64,000 nucleotides of DNA from Pusillimonas sp044464525 (GTDB lineage: Bacteria; Pseudomonadota; Gammaproteobacteria; Burkholderiales; Burkholderiaceae_B). A model generated the notes under the pieces. It had not been told where the DNA came from. It saw only the letters and a list, made by a program, of their open reading frames with translations, and did not search any database. Below are positions 34,338 through 41,926 of the stretch, piece after piece. The stretch spans positions 1 to 64,000 of the forward strand of contig NZ_JBIQLE010000002.1 in NCBI RefSeq assembly GCF_044464525.1. Reading direction: 5' to 3'. Each line of letters starts with the position of its first letter. Positions within the stretch are counted from its first letter, which is position 1. Both the position numbers and the translations under genes were made by a program.

Positions 34338-35455
34338 GTTTTGTCTCCGTGGTTCGGTGTGTCGGATTGAAAGGCATAGCTGTCGCGGGCCATCCAGCCC
34401 AGAGTGGCAAGCTGGCCTTCTTGCAGGACCGGCGCCCTGGTGTCGTTCAGCAGCTTGACGATGGCCCGGCCGCCGCCAGGCAGCTGGAAGTAATAACGGA
34501 TGAAGTCGCCAACATAGTGGCGTGCCATGAAGCTGGCCGCAACCTGGTTGTCGAAGCTTTGCCCGGCCTGGACGATGGCGAGTTTTTCGGGGCGGATGGA
34601 AATAGAGCATCGCCGGCTATTTGCGCCGCAGTCGCCGTTGCGTGCGTGCAGCGAGGTTCCGTCAGGTAGTGTGCTTGTGACGGTGTCGCGCCCCTCAAGT
34701 ACAGGCCGGCCGGCCGTGATCAGGTTGTTCTCGCCTATGAAACCCGCCACAAAAGCATTTGCCGGCTGTTCGTACAAGGCGTCGGGTGTGGCGTATTGCT
34801 GCACTTTGCCTGCATTGAAGACGGCGATGCGGCTGGACATAGTCAGGGCTTCGGATTGGTCGTGTGTGACGTAGATGACGGTAAAGCCCAGGCGTCGGTG
34901 CAGGCGGGTGATCTCGAACTGCATCTGCTCGCGCAGCTTCTTGTCGAGTGCGCCCAGCGGCTCGTCCATCAGTACCAGGGTGGGCTCAAAAATGAGTGCG
35001 CGGGCCAGCGCGACGCGCTGCCGTTGCCCGCCGGAGAGCTGGCCGGGATGCCGATTGGCAAAGGGCTCGAGTTCGATGAGGCGCAGGAATTCAATGACGC
35101 GATGACGGATTTCCGGTTTGGGCAGGCCCCTGACCTTGAGGGGGTAGCCGAGGTTTTCGGCAACCGTCATGTGCGGGAACAGGGCATAGTTCTGAAACAC
35201 CATGCCAATGTTGCGCTTGTGCGGCGGAATGCGGGTAATGGGCTGGCCATTGACAGTGATATGGCCGCTGGTGACGTTCTCGAAACCCGCGAGCATCATT
35301 AGGACGGTTGTTTTTCCGGACCCGGACGGACCCAGAAGGGTGATGAATTCACCCTGGTTTACGGCCAGATTGAAATCGTTGACGACCAGGGATTTTTGAT
35401 CGTAGGTTTTGCGGACATTGGAAAACTTGAGAAACGCGTTTTCGGTGTTTGACAT
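34334..35455 (-). CDS. ABC importer ATPase, PotA type
   Basis: Energises the adjacent importer. Walker A is GPSGSGKTT, Q-loop VFQNYALFPHMTV, signature LSGGQRQRVALARAL, Walker B VLMDEPLGALD, followed by the switch His in YVTHDQSEA; a TOBE domain forms the last 100 residues. 373 aa from ATG 35455 with AGGA upstream. First gene of the operon ATPase, binding protein, two permeases, lysR. Confidence 0.92.
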   Translation of the reverse strand: MSNTENAFLKFSNVRKTYDQKSLVVNDFNLAVNQGEFITLLGPSGSGKTTVLMMLAGFENVTSGHITVNGQPITRIPPHKRNIGMVFQNYALFPHMTVAENLGYPLKVRGLPKPEIRHRVIEFLRLIELEPFANRHPGQLSGGQRQRVALARALIFEPTLVLMDEPLGALDKKLREQMQFEITRLHRRLGFTVIYVTHDQSEALTMSSRIAVFNAGKVQQYATPDALYEQPANAFVAGFIGENNLITAGRPVLEGRDTVTSTLPDGTSLHARNGDCGANSRRCSISIRPEKLAIVQAGQSFDNQVAASFMARHYVGDFIRYYFQLPGGGRAIVKLLNDTRAPVLQEGQLATLGWMARDSYAFQSDTPNHGDKT

Positions 35456-35667
35456 CGCTTGTCCTGGTCGACGGTGCCGCGGGTGTTCCTCCGAATAAAG
35501 GCCCTGCGCGTGAGTGTGTTGCAGAGCATAACAATTTCGACGCGTCGAAGAAAGCGGGGTTTCCCCGGTTGGAGGTGGGTTATAAACAACAAAAAAGCGA
35601 TGAACGTGCATATGGCCGGGTTAGGCGGTGACAGCGGCGCGGTTTTAGGGTGGAAGAATGCGTTAAG

Positions 35668-35676
35668 TGTTACACT
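35668..35676 (+). promoter_or_regulatory. Probable extended -10 promoter of thrS
   Basis: TGTTACACT is a TG-N extended -10 element (TACACT at 35671-35676); no good -35 is visible at 17 nt. It would start the transcript near 35683, just ahead of the leader ORF. Confidence 0.5.
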
Positions 35677-35706
35677 AGGTAGCTCATGAACAGGGGTCTG
35701 AAACCA

Positions 35707-35748
35707 ATGCATATTTTGCTCGAACGAACTACGACAACGGCTTGTTAG
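35707..35748 (+). CDS. Threonine-rich leader peptide of thrS
   Basis: A 13-codon ORF reading M-H-I-L-L-E-R-T-T-T-T-A-C then TAG. The four consecutive Thr codons ACT ACG ACA ACG occupy 35728-35739. AGGGGT at 35692-35697 is a ribosome site about 9 nt before ATG 35707. An in-frame ATG at 35686 (20 codons, AGGT at 35677) is an alternative start, although it lies very close to the predicted transcript start. A run of the amino acid that the downstream synthetase charges, just ahead of an intrinsic terminator, is the hallmark of a ribosome-mediated attenuation leader. Confidence 0.75.
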   Translation: MHILLERTTTTAC

Positions 35749-35820
35749 TCGTCGCCGCGTATCGATCAACAGACCCAAGTAGTGCAGTTCCATAAAACGC
35801 GGCAAAGGCCGCGTTTTTTT
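35731..35820 (+). promoter_or_regulatory. thrS attenuator: alternative 1:2, 2:3 and 3:4 RNA pairings
   Basis: Hairpin 1:2 is ACGACAAC (35731-35738) with GTT-A-GTCGT (35744-35752), 8 bp with one bulged A, covering the last three Thr codons. Antiterminator: GCCGCGT (35754-35760) is perfectly complementary to ACGCGGC (35797-35803), the 5' arm of the terminator. It duplicates the terminator 3' arm (35808-35814). A ribosome stalled at the Thr codons leaves 35754-35760 free, which favours the antiterminator. A ribosome that reaches the UAG at 35746 covers it and lets the terminator form. thrS would thus be transcribed through when charged tRNA-Thr is scarce. The pairings are seen directly; the mechanism is inferred from classic attenuators. 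Confidence 0.75.
35794..35820 (+). terminator. Intrinsic terminator in the thrS leader
   Basis: AAAACGCGGC (35794-35803), loop AAAG, GCCGCGTTTT (35808-35817), then T residues to 35820: a 10-bp perfect stem with a T-run, ending 16 nt before the thrS ATG. Confidence 0.88.
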
Positions 35821-35836
35821 GTTTTTAGGATTATCC

Positions 35837-37774
35837 ATGCTTCAAATCACCCTGCCCGACGGTTCCAGGCGCGAGTTTCCCGGCCCGGTATCCGTCCATG
35901 ACGTCGCCAGTTCGATAGGCGCCGGGCTTGGGCGCGCCGCGCTTGCCGGCCGCGTCAAGTTGCCCGGCCAAGAGCCAAAGCTTGTCGACACCAGCTATGT
36001 CATTGGGCAGGACGCCGAGCTTTCCATTGTTACCGCCAAGGATGCCGACGGGCTCGACCTTATCCGGCACTCTACCGCGCATTTGCTGGCCTACGCCGTC
36101 AAAGAGCTTTTCCCCGATGCCCAGGTCACCATAGGCCCGGTCATCGACAACGGCTTTTACTACGATTTTTCGTATAAGCGCCCATTCACCCCTGAAGACC
36201 TGCAGGCCATCGAGAAAAAAATGGCCGAACTGGCGCGCAAAGATGAAATTGTCACGCGCGAAGAATGGTTGCGCGATGACGCCGTCGAGTATTTCAAAAG
36301 CATAGGCGAAGACTACAAGGCCGAGATCATCGCGTCGATTCCCTCGAACGAGCCCATCAGCCTATATCGCGAAGGCGACTTCATCGACCTGTGCCGAGGG
36401 CCGCACGTGCCTTCCACCGGCAAGCTGAAGGTGTTCAAGCTGATGAAAGTGGCCGGTGCTTACTGGCGCGGCGACAGCAAGAACGAGATGCTGCAGCGTA
36501 TTTACGGCACGGCGTGGGCCACCAAAGAAGAGCAGGCGGCTTATCTGACCATGCTCGAAGAGGCCGAAAAACGCGACCACCGCAAGCTGGGCCGCGAACT
36601 GGGCCTTTTCCATTTTCAAGACGAGGCCCCGGGGCTGATTTTCTGGCATCCCAAAGGCTGGACGCTCTGGCAGCAGGTCGAGCAGTATATGCGCGGCGTG
36701 TACCGCGATAACGGCTACCAAGAGGTGAAGGGGCCGCAGATACTTGATCTTTCCCTCTGGAAGAAAACCGGCCACTGGGACAACTACGCCGAGAATATTT
36801 TCACCACCGAATCTGAAAACCGCAGTTATGGGCTCAAGCCCATGAACTGCCCGGGGCACGTGCAAATTTTCAATGCCGGCTTGCACTCGTACCGTGAACT
36901 GCCCATTCGTTACGGCGAGTTCGGGCAGTGTCACCGCAACGAGCCCTCGGGCTCGCTGCACGGCATGATGCGGGTAAGGGGCTTTACCCAAGACGACGGC
37001 CACATCTTCTGTACCGAAGACCAGTTGCAAGACGAGTGCGCCGCCTTTACCGCCCAGCTTCAAAAGGTTTATGCTGATTTCGCCTTTACCGAGATTCTCT
37101 ACAAGGTGGCCACCCGGCCCGAAAAACGAATCGGCTCGGATGAGGTCTGGGACAAGGCCGAGCAGGCCCTGATCGAAAGCCTGAACCGCACCGGTTGCCA
37201 GTTCGAGATTTCCGAAGGCGAGGGCGCGTTTTACGGCCCCAAGATCGAATACACGCTTAAAGACGCCATTGGGCGCCATTGGCAGTGCGGCACCATACAG
37301 GTCGACTTTTCCATGCCACAGCGCCTGGGCGCCGAGTATGTCGATGCCAATGACCAGCGCAAGACCCCTGTAATGCTGCATCGGGCGATCCTGGGCTCGT
37401 TCGAGCGCTTCATTGGCATATTGCTCGAAAACTATGCCGGCGCGTTGCCTCCGTGGCTGTCGCCCGAGCAGGTCGTGGTGTGTTGTATTTCAGAGCATTT
37501 TGCCGCTTATGCCGACGAAGTTGCCCGAACCCTGAAAAAACAAGGGTTTAGGGCAAGTGCGGATTTGCGCGGTGAAAAGATCACCCGTAAAATCAGGGAG
37601 CACAGCATGCAAAAAGTTCCCTATATTTTGGTGGTAGGGGAAAAAGAACGCGACACAGCAACCGTCGCAGTCCGGGTCCGCTCCGGCGGAGACCTGGGCA
37701 GCATGCCCCTGGCACAGTTTTCGCAACGCCTGTCAGAAGACGTTGCCACCCGACGTAACGTCGGGGCGGCCTAA
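35837..37774 (+). CDS. thrS: Threonyl-tRNA synthetase
   Basis: Class II synthetase charging tRNA-Thr. Order: TGS domain (about 1-61), the HxxxH editing domain (HSTAHLLAYAVKELFPDAQVTIG), catalytic core with the zinc-binding Cys338 in PMNCPGHVQIF and motif 2 GQCHRNEPSGSLHG, then the anticodon-binding domain. 645 aa. ATG 35837 has TAGGA at a 6-nt distance. Directly preceded by the threonine attenuator; followed by infC after 35 nt as in most proteobacteria. Confidence 0.97.
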   Translation: MLQITLPDGSRREFPGPVSVHDVASSIGAGLGRAALAGRVKLPGQEPKLVDTSYVIGQDAELSIVTAKDADGLDLIRHSTAHLLAYAVKELFPDAQVTIGPVIDNGFYYDFSYKRPFTPEDLQAIEKKMAELARKDEIVTREEWLRDDAVEYFKSIGEDYKAEIIASIPSNEPISLYREGDFIDLCRGPHVPSTGKLKVFKLMKVAGAYWRGDSKNEMLQRIYGTAWATKEEQAAYLTMLEEAEKRDHRKLGRELGLFHFQDEAPGLIFWHPKGWTLWQQVEQYMRGVYRDNGYQEVKGPQILDLSLWKKTGHWDNYAENIFTTESENRSYGLKPMNCPGHVQIFNAGLHSYRELPIRYGEFGQCHRNEPSGSLHGMMRVRGFTQDDGHIFCTEDQLQDECAAFTAQLQKVYADFAFTEILYKVATRPEKRIGSDEVWDKAEQALIESLNRTGCQFEISEGEGAFYGPKIEYTLKDAIGRHWQCGTIQVDFSMPQRLGAEYVDANDQRKTPVMLHRAILGSFERFIGILLENYAGALPPWLSPEQVVVCCISEHFAAYADEVARTLKKQGFRASADLRGEKITRKIREHSMQKVPYILVVGEKERDTATVAVRVRSGGDLGSMPLAQFSQRLSEDVATRRNVGAA

Positions 37775-37809
37775 GGCCGCTCCCTTCATCAACTTTAGGA
37801 GTCGTAGAT

Positions 37810-38358
37810 ATCGCAACCGATAAAGCACATCGCATCAATGGTGAAATCCGTATCCCCGAGGTGCGACTTATAGGCATAGACGGCGAGCAATTAGGCATAG
37901 TCAAAACGCCCGACGCTCTCAGTCTGTCAGAAGAACACGAAGTCGACTTGGTCGAGATCGCGCCCAACGCCTCGCCGCCTGTATGCCGGCTCATGGACTA
38001 CGGCAAATTCAAATACCAAGAGCAAAAGCGCCAGGCTGAAGCCCGCGCCAAGCAAAAAACCATCCAGGTCAAAGAGGTCAAGTTCCGTCCCGGAACCGAC
38101 GAAGGCGACTACCAGGTCAAGCTGCGCAATTTGCGCCGCTTCATCGAAGAGGGCGACAAGGCCAAGGTCACGTTGCGATTCCGAGGCCGGGAAATGGCCC
38201 ACCAAGAGCTTGGCATGCGCGTGCTTGAACGCGTGCGCGACGATCTGGGTGAACTTATCCAGGTCGAGGCCATGCCCAAGCTCGAGGGACGTCAAATGGT
38301 GATGGTGCTGGCGCCCAGTAAAAAGGCGCCCAGCAAGCAGAACGATTCCGCCTCCTGA
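37810..38358 (+). CDS. infC: Translation initiation factor IF-3, ATC start
   Basis: Prevents premature subunit joining and discriminates against non-canonical start codons. The frame reads I-A-T-D-K-A-H-R-I-N-G-E-I-R, the universal IF-3 beginning, with ATC at 37810 and AGGAG (37797-37801) 8 nt upstream; no in-frame ATG or GTG precedes it. A rare start codon is the known basis of IF-3 autoregulation in E. coli (ATT there). 182 aa. rpmI-rplT, normally next, lie 8.6 kb downstream; gshB follows here instead. Confidence 0.95.
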   Translation: MATDKAHRINGEIRIPEVRLIGIDGEQLGIVKTPDALSLSEEHEVDLVEIAPNASPPVCRLMDYGKFKYQEQKRQAEARAKQKTIQVKEVKFRPGTDEGDYQVKLRNLRRFIEEGDKAKVTLRFRGREMAHQELGMRVLERVRDDLGELIQVEAMPKLEGRQMVMVLAPSKKAPSKQNDSAS

Positions 38359-38420
38359 TTTTCACCACGGTGCAGTTCGGTCGCCGCGCGTCGGCGGCCG
38401 GCTCCCATGCAGAGCCCGCT

Positions 38421-39377
38421 ATGCACGTATTGTTCGTTATCGATCCCTTGCCTTCCCTGAAGGCCTATAAAGATTCGTCCGTCGCAATGATGCGTGCTCT
38501 GGCCGCTAAAGAGCACACGCTCAGTGTGGCGCTGCAGGGCGATCTGTACATTGACGACGGGGTGGTCAAGGTTCAAAGCCAGGCCATCGACTTGGTCAAG
38601 GGCGCCGACCTTCACCAGTCCGGCTGGTGGCGGGACGGCGCCCATTCAGACGTTCCCCTGACTGCTTTTGATGCGGTGTTGATGCGTAAAGACCCTCCGT
38701 TCGACATGGAGTATCTTTATTCGACTCATTTGCTCGAGTTCGCGCAAAAGCAGGGCGCTCGGGTCTTCAACTCGGGCGCAGCCATACGCAACCATCCCGA
38801 AAAGCTCGCCATCACAGAGTTTGCCCAGTTTACGTCGCCCACCTTGGTAACGCGCGACATGACCCGGCTGCGCGCGTTTCATGCCGAGCATCAGGATGTC
38901 ATCGTCAAGCCTTTGGACGGCATGGGCGGCACTGGCATCTTCCGGCTTCAGAAGGCAGAGCCCAATCTGGGGGCAATCCTCGAGACACTGACCGACAATG
39001 GGCAGCAGACCATCATGGCGCAGCGCTATATTCCCGAGATAGCCGCCGGCGACAAGCGTATTTTGATCATCGCCGGAGAGCCCGTGCCCTACGCCCTTGC
39101 TCGCATTCCGTTGGCCGGCGAAACCCGAGGCAACTTGGCGGCAGGCGGACGTGGCGTCGCCCAGCCGCTTACCGCACGAGATATCGAAATCGCCCGCGAG
39201 CTTGGCCCCAAGCTGGCCGAACGCGGCTTGCTGCTGGTAGGGCTGGATGTCATCGGCGACTACCTCACCGAGGTCAACGTCACAAGCCCGACCTGTTTTG
39301 TTGAAATTACGGAACAGACCGATTTCGACGTCGCACAAACCTTTGCCGCGGCGCTCGAGCAGGCGGTGGGTGGCTGA
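38421..39377 (+). CDS. gshB: Glutathione synthetase
   Basis: ATP-grasp ligase joining gamma-glutamylcysteine and glycine. The start MHVLFVIDPLPSLKAYKDSS, ATP-grasp glycine loop VKPLDGMGGTGIF, and metal/substrate region DVIGDYLTEVNVTSPTCFVE are typical. 318 aa from ATG 38421. gshA, its usual neighbour in betaproteobacteria, is not in the window. EIIA follows after 1 nt. Confidence 0.95.
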   Translation: MHVLFVIDPLPSLKAYKDSSVAMMRALAAKEHTLSVALQGDLYIDDGVVKVQSQAIDLVKGADLHQSGWWRDGAHSDVPLTAFDAVLMRKDPPFDMEYLYSTHLLEFAQKQGARVFNSGAAIRNHPEKLAITEFAQFTSPTLVTRDMTRLRAFHAEHQDVIVKPLDGMGGTGIFRLQKAEPNLGAILETLTDNGQQTIMAQRYIPEIAAGDKRILIIAGEPVPYALARIPLAGETRGNLAAGGRGVAQPLTARDIEIARELGPKLAERGLLLVGLDVIGDYLTEVNVTSPTCFVEITEQTDFDVAQTFAAALEQAVGG

Positions 39378-39378
39378 C

Positions 39379-39780
39379 ATGGTAAGACTGGCCCTGGTCA
39401 TGCATGCGCCACTGGGCAGTGCCTTTGCCGAGTGTGCCGCGCATATTTTGGGACATGAACCCGATATCCTGGTTTTTGACGTTCAGGCCGACGACTCTCC
39501 GGAAGAAACCTCGCGGAAACTTGAACAACAGCTCGAAGCACACCCAAGCGGCGGGGCCTTGATCCTGTGCGATATCTACGGCGCTACGCCGTTCAATATC
39601 GCCAGCCGCAGCGTTCGCAACCTTGCCGACCGCGGAATGGATGTGGCGCTGGTAACCGGGGCCAATTTATGCATGGTGATCAAGGCCTTGACCGACAACC
39701 AAGACAACCCCGAAGAGCTCAGCGAGAAGGTGCGCCAGGGCGCCCTGAAGGGTGTCGTGCGCGCCGATTGTTTTTCATGA
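39379..39780 (+). CDS. PTS EIIA component, mannose-family (ManX/PtsN-like regulatory)
   Basis: 133-aa phosphocarrier of the EIIA-Man fold; phospho-acceptor His9 in LALVMHAPLGSAF, with the ICDIYGATPFNIASR segment characteristic of the family. No EIIB, EIIC or EIID gene is nearby, so it probably serves regulation rather than sugar uptake. It starts 1 nt after gshB and precedes HPr. Confidence 0.92.
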   Translation: MVRLALVMHAPLGSAFAECAAHILGHEPDILVFDVQADDSPEETSRKLEQQLEAHPSGGALILCDIYGATPFNIASRSVRNLADRGMDVALVTGANLCMVIKALTDNQDNPEELSEKVRQGALKGVVRADCFS

Positions 39781-39839
39781 GTCCGGCCGGTATATTCGTC
39801 GACGGGTTGTCAACCACGAAAATTGAAAGCAGAACACAC

Positions 39840-40112
39840 ATGCCCGCAGTCGATATCATAATCAGTAATAAATTAGGGTTGCACGCACGCGCTGCGGCCA
39901 AGCTCACGCAATTGGCTTCCAGCTTCAACGACTGCGAAATTCATATTGCTCGCGCTGGCAAACGGGTCAACGCCAAAAGCATCATGGGCGTGATGATGCT
40001 GGCGGCAGGCCTGGGCGTGACGGTCACCGTTGATGCTGAAGGTCCGAACGCAGACCAGGCCCTTGCCGATATACAGACTCTGTTTGCCAACAAATTTGGT
40101 GAACACGAGTAA
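39840..40112 (+). CDS. ptsH: Phosphocarrier protein HPr
   Basis: 90 aa. EI-dependent phosphorylation site His15 in NKLGLHARAAA; regulatory Ser47 in NAKSIMGVMM, the site used by HPr kinase HprK, which betaproteobacteria carry. Middle gene of EIIA-HPr-EI. Confidence 0.96.
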   Translation: MPAVDIIISNKLGLHARAAAKLTQLASSFNDCEIHIARAGKRVNAKSIMGVMMLAAGLGVTVTVDAEGPNADQALADIQTLFANKFGEHE

Positions 40113-40133
40113 AACGCGAGTTATTGGACGCTC

Positions 40134-41891
40134 ATGAATGCAGCCGCCGAATCCGCACCCGCAGCATTGAATGCCATGATCTGCATGCGTGGCCAGGGCG
40201 TGGTCAAAGGTTACGCCATAGGAAGGGCCGCGGTCATGGGGGCCGCCGCCCTCGAAGTGGCGCATTATCGGATCCAGCCCGAAGACGTGGCCGAAGAATG
40301 CGCGCGTCTGATCGCAGCGCTGGCCCATGCCCGCGATGACCTGCAGAATATGGTGCGTAACCTGCCTGCCGACGCTCCGCGCGAGATGGCGGCTCTGCTT
40401 ACCGTGCACAGCATGCTTCTGGACGATCCCATGCTGGCGCAACAGACCTGTGACCTGATCGCCGAAAGGCAATACAACGCCGAGTGGGCATTGACCACTC
40501 AAGGCCAACTGTTGGCCGAGCAGTTTGCCATCATGGAGGATGAATACCTGCGTGAGCGCGCTGCCGACATCCGGCAAGTCATCGAGCGTGTGCTCCGTGT
40601 GCTGTCGGGTAGCACGACTTTGCTGCCCCAGCTTGAAGCCGGTCATGAGGGCGAGCCGCTAATCGTGGTCGCGCGTGATATTTCGCCGGCGGACATGCTG
40701 CGTTTGCGCGGCGCCCGCTTTGGCGGGTTCTTGACCGATCTTGGCGGCGCCACTTCGCATACAGCCATCGTTGCCCGCAGTATGAACGTGCCCGCCGTGG
40801 TCGGGGTCGGCAATATACGCGCCCTGGTGCGTGACGGCGACGTATTGGTGGTCGATGGCATGACCGGTTCGGTCATTGTCAACCCGCCTGATTTCGTTCT
40901 GCAGGAATACATCCGTCGTCAAGGCGCATATGCCGATGCTCGCGCCGAGCTAAGCTTGCTGCGCGACGCCGAGGCGCTGACGCTGGACGGCGTGCCGGTC
41001 AAGCTCGAGGCCAATATCGAGTTGCCCGAGGAAGCCGAAGCGGCTATGCAGGCCGGCGCCGACGGCATAGGTTTGTTCCGCAGCGAGTTTCTATTCATGG
41101 GCCGCAAAGATCTGCCCACCGAAGAAGAGCAATACCAGGCGTATGCATCGGTGGTCCGGGCCATGCAAGGCCGATCTGTCACTATTCGAACGCTGGACAT
41201 CGGCGCCGACAAGACCCTGGACGGCGACGCTGCCGTGGCAACCAACCCGGCCCTGGGCTTGCGTGCCATCAGGTATTGCCTGGCCAATCCGGAAATCTTC
41301 GCCACACAGTTGCGTGCGCTGCTGCGGGCCGCGGCACATGGGCCCGTGCGCATCCTTATCCCCATGATTTCGCACATGGACGAGGTAAGGGCGGTGAAGC
41401 AGGCAATTGTCGCCGCGGGGCGCGAGCTTGATGCGCGCAACGTTCCCTACGGCAGGGATGTCGCCCTGGGCGCCATGGTGGAAATCCCCGCTATTGCGAT
41501 CGCCATCGAGCCTTTTGTCGAGGCCCTGGATTTTCTTTCCATCGGCACCAACGACCTTATCCAATACACCTTGGCCATCGACCGCGGAGACAGCGAGGTG
41601 GCCGATCTTTACGATCCAATGCATCCCGCGGTGCTAAGGCTGATCTCCCACACCATCAATGCCGCCGATCGCGGCGGCAAGCCCGTGGCGGTTTGCGGCG
41701 AAATGGCGGGTGACGCCAGCATGACCCGCATGCTGCTCGGACTGGGCCTCAAAGAGTTTTCCATGCATCCGCAGCAACTGTTGGATGTCAAGAAAGAAAT
41801 CCGTCTGGCCCACTCGAATGCCCTGCGCGTCAAGGTCGCGTCGGCGCTGAACCGCGCCGAACGTATTGACCTGGCCTCGCTGCAAGGCTGA
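40134..41891 (+). CDS. ptsI: PTS enzyme I (phosphoenolpyruvate-protein phosphotransferase)
   Basis: Takes phosphate from PEP and passes it to HPr. N-terminal HPr-binding domain, the phospho-His motif GGATSHTAIVARSMNVPAVVG, then a PEP-binding TIM barrel with IGLFRSEFLFMGR and FFSIGTNDL-type motif DFLSIGTNDLIQYTLAIDR, active Cys in AVCGEMAGD. 585 aa. It starts 21 nt after ptsH and converges on amtB. Confidence 0.96.
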   Translation: MNAAAESAPAALNAMICMRGQGVVKGYAIGRAAVMGAAALEVAHYRIQPEDVAEECARLIAALAHARDDLQNMVRNLPADAPREMAALLTVHSMLLDDPMLAQQTCDLIAERQYNAEWALTTQGQLLAEQFAIMEDEYLRERAADIRQVIERVLRVLSGSTTLLPQLEAGHEGEPLIVVARDISPADMLRLRGARFGGFLTDLGGATSHTAIVARSMNVPAVVGVGNIRALVRDGDVLVVDGMTGSVIVNPPDFVLQEYIRRQGAYADARAELSLLRDAEALTLDGVPVKLEANIELPEEAEAAMQAGADGIGLFRSEFLFMGRKDLPTEEEQYQAYASVVRAMQGRSVTIRTLDIGADKTLDGDAAVATNPALGLRAIRYCLANPEIFATQLRALLRAAAHGPVRILIPMISHMDEVRAVKQAIVAAGRELDARNVPYGRDVALGAMVEIPAIAIAIEPFVEALDFLSIGTNDLIQYTLAIDRGDSEVADLYDPMHPAVLRLISHTINAADRGGKPVAVCGEMAGDASMTRMLLGLGLKEFSMHPQQLLDVKKEIRLAHSNALRVKVASALNRAERIDLASLQG

Positions 41892-41912
41892 CGCCACAGG
41901 TTTCTGGTGGCG
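41892..41912. terminator. Hairpin between ptsI and amtB stops
   Basis: CGCCACAG (41892-41899) and CTGGTGGCG (41904-41912) pair around GTTT with one bulge. It sits between convergent genes; without a clear T-run it is a tentative bidirectional terminator. Confidence 0.45.
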
Positions 41913-41926
41913 CCGGCTTTGGGCTT

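Noticed and set aside
35456..35836. Right-hand attachment site (tRNA-Val 3' end copy) at the end of the accessory region
   Set aside because: No copy of the tRNA 3' end was seen near thrS; the island boundary on this side remains undefined.
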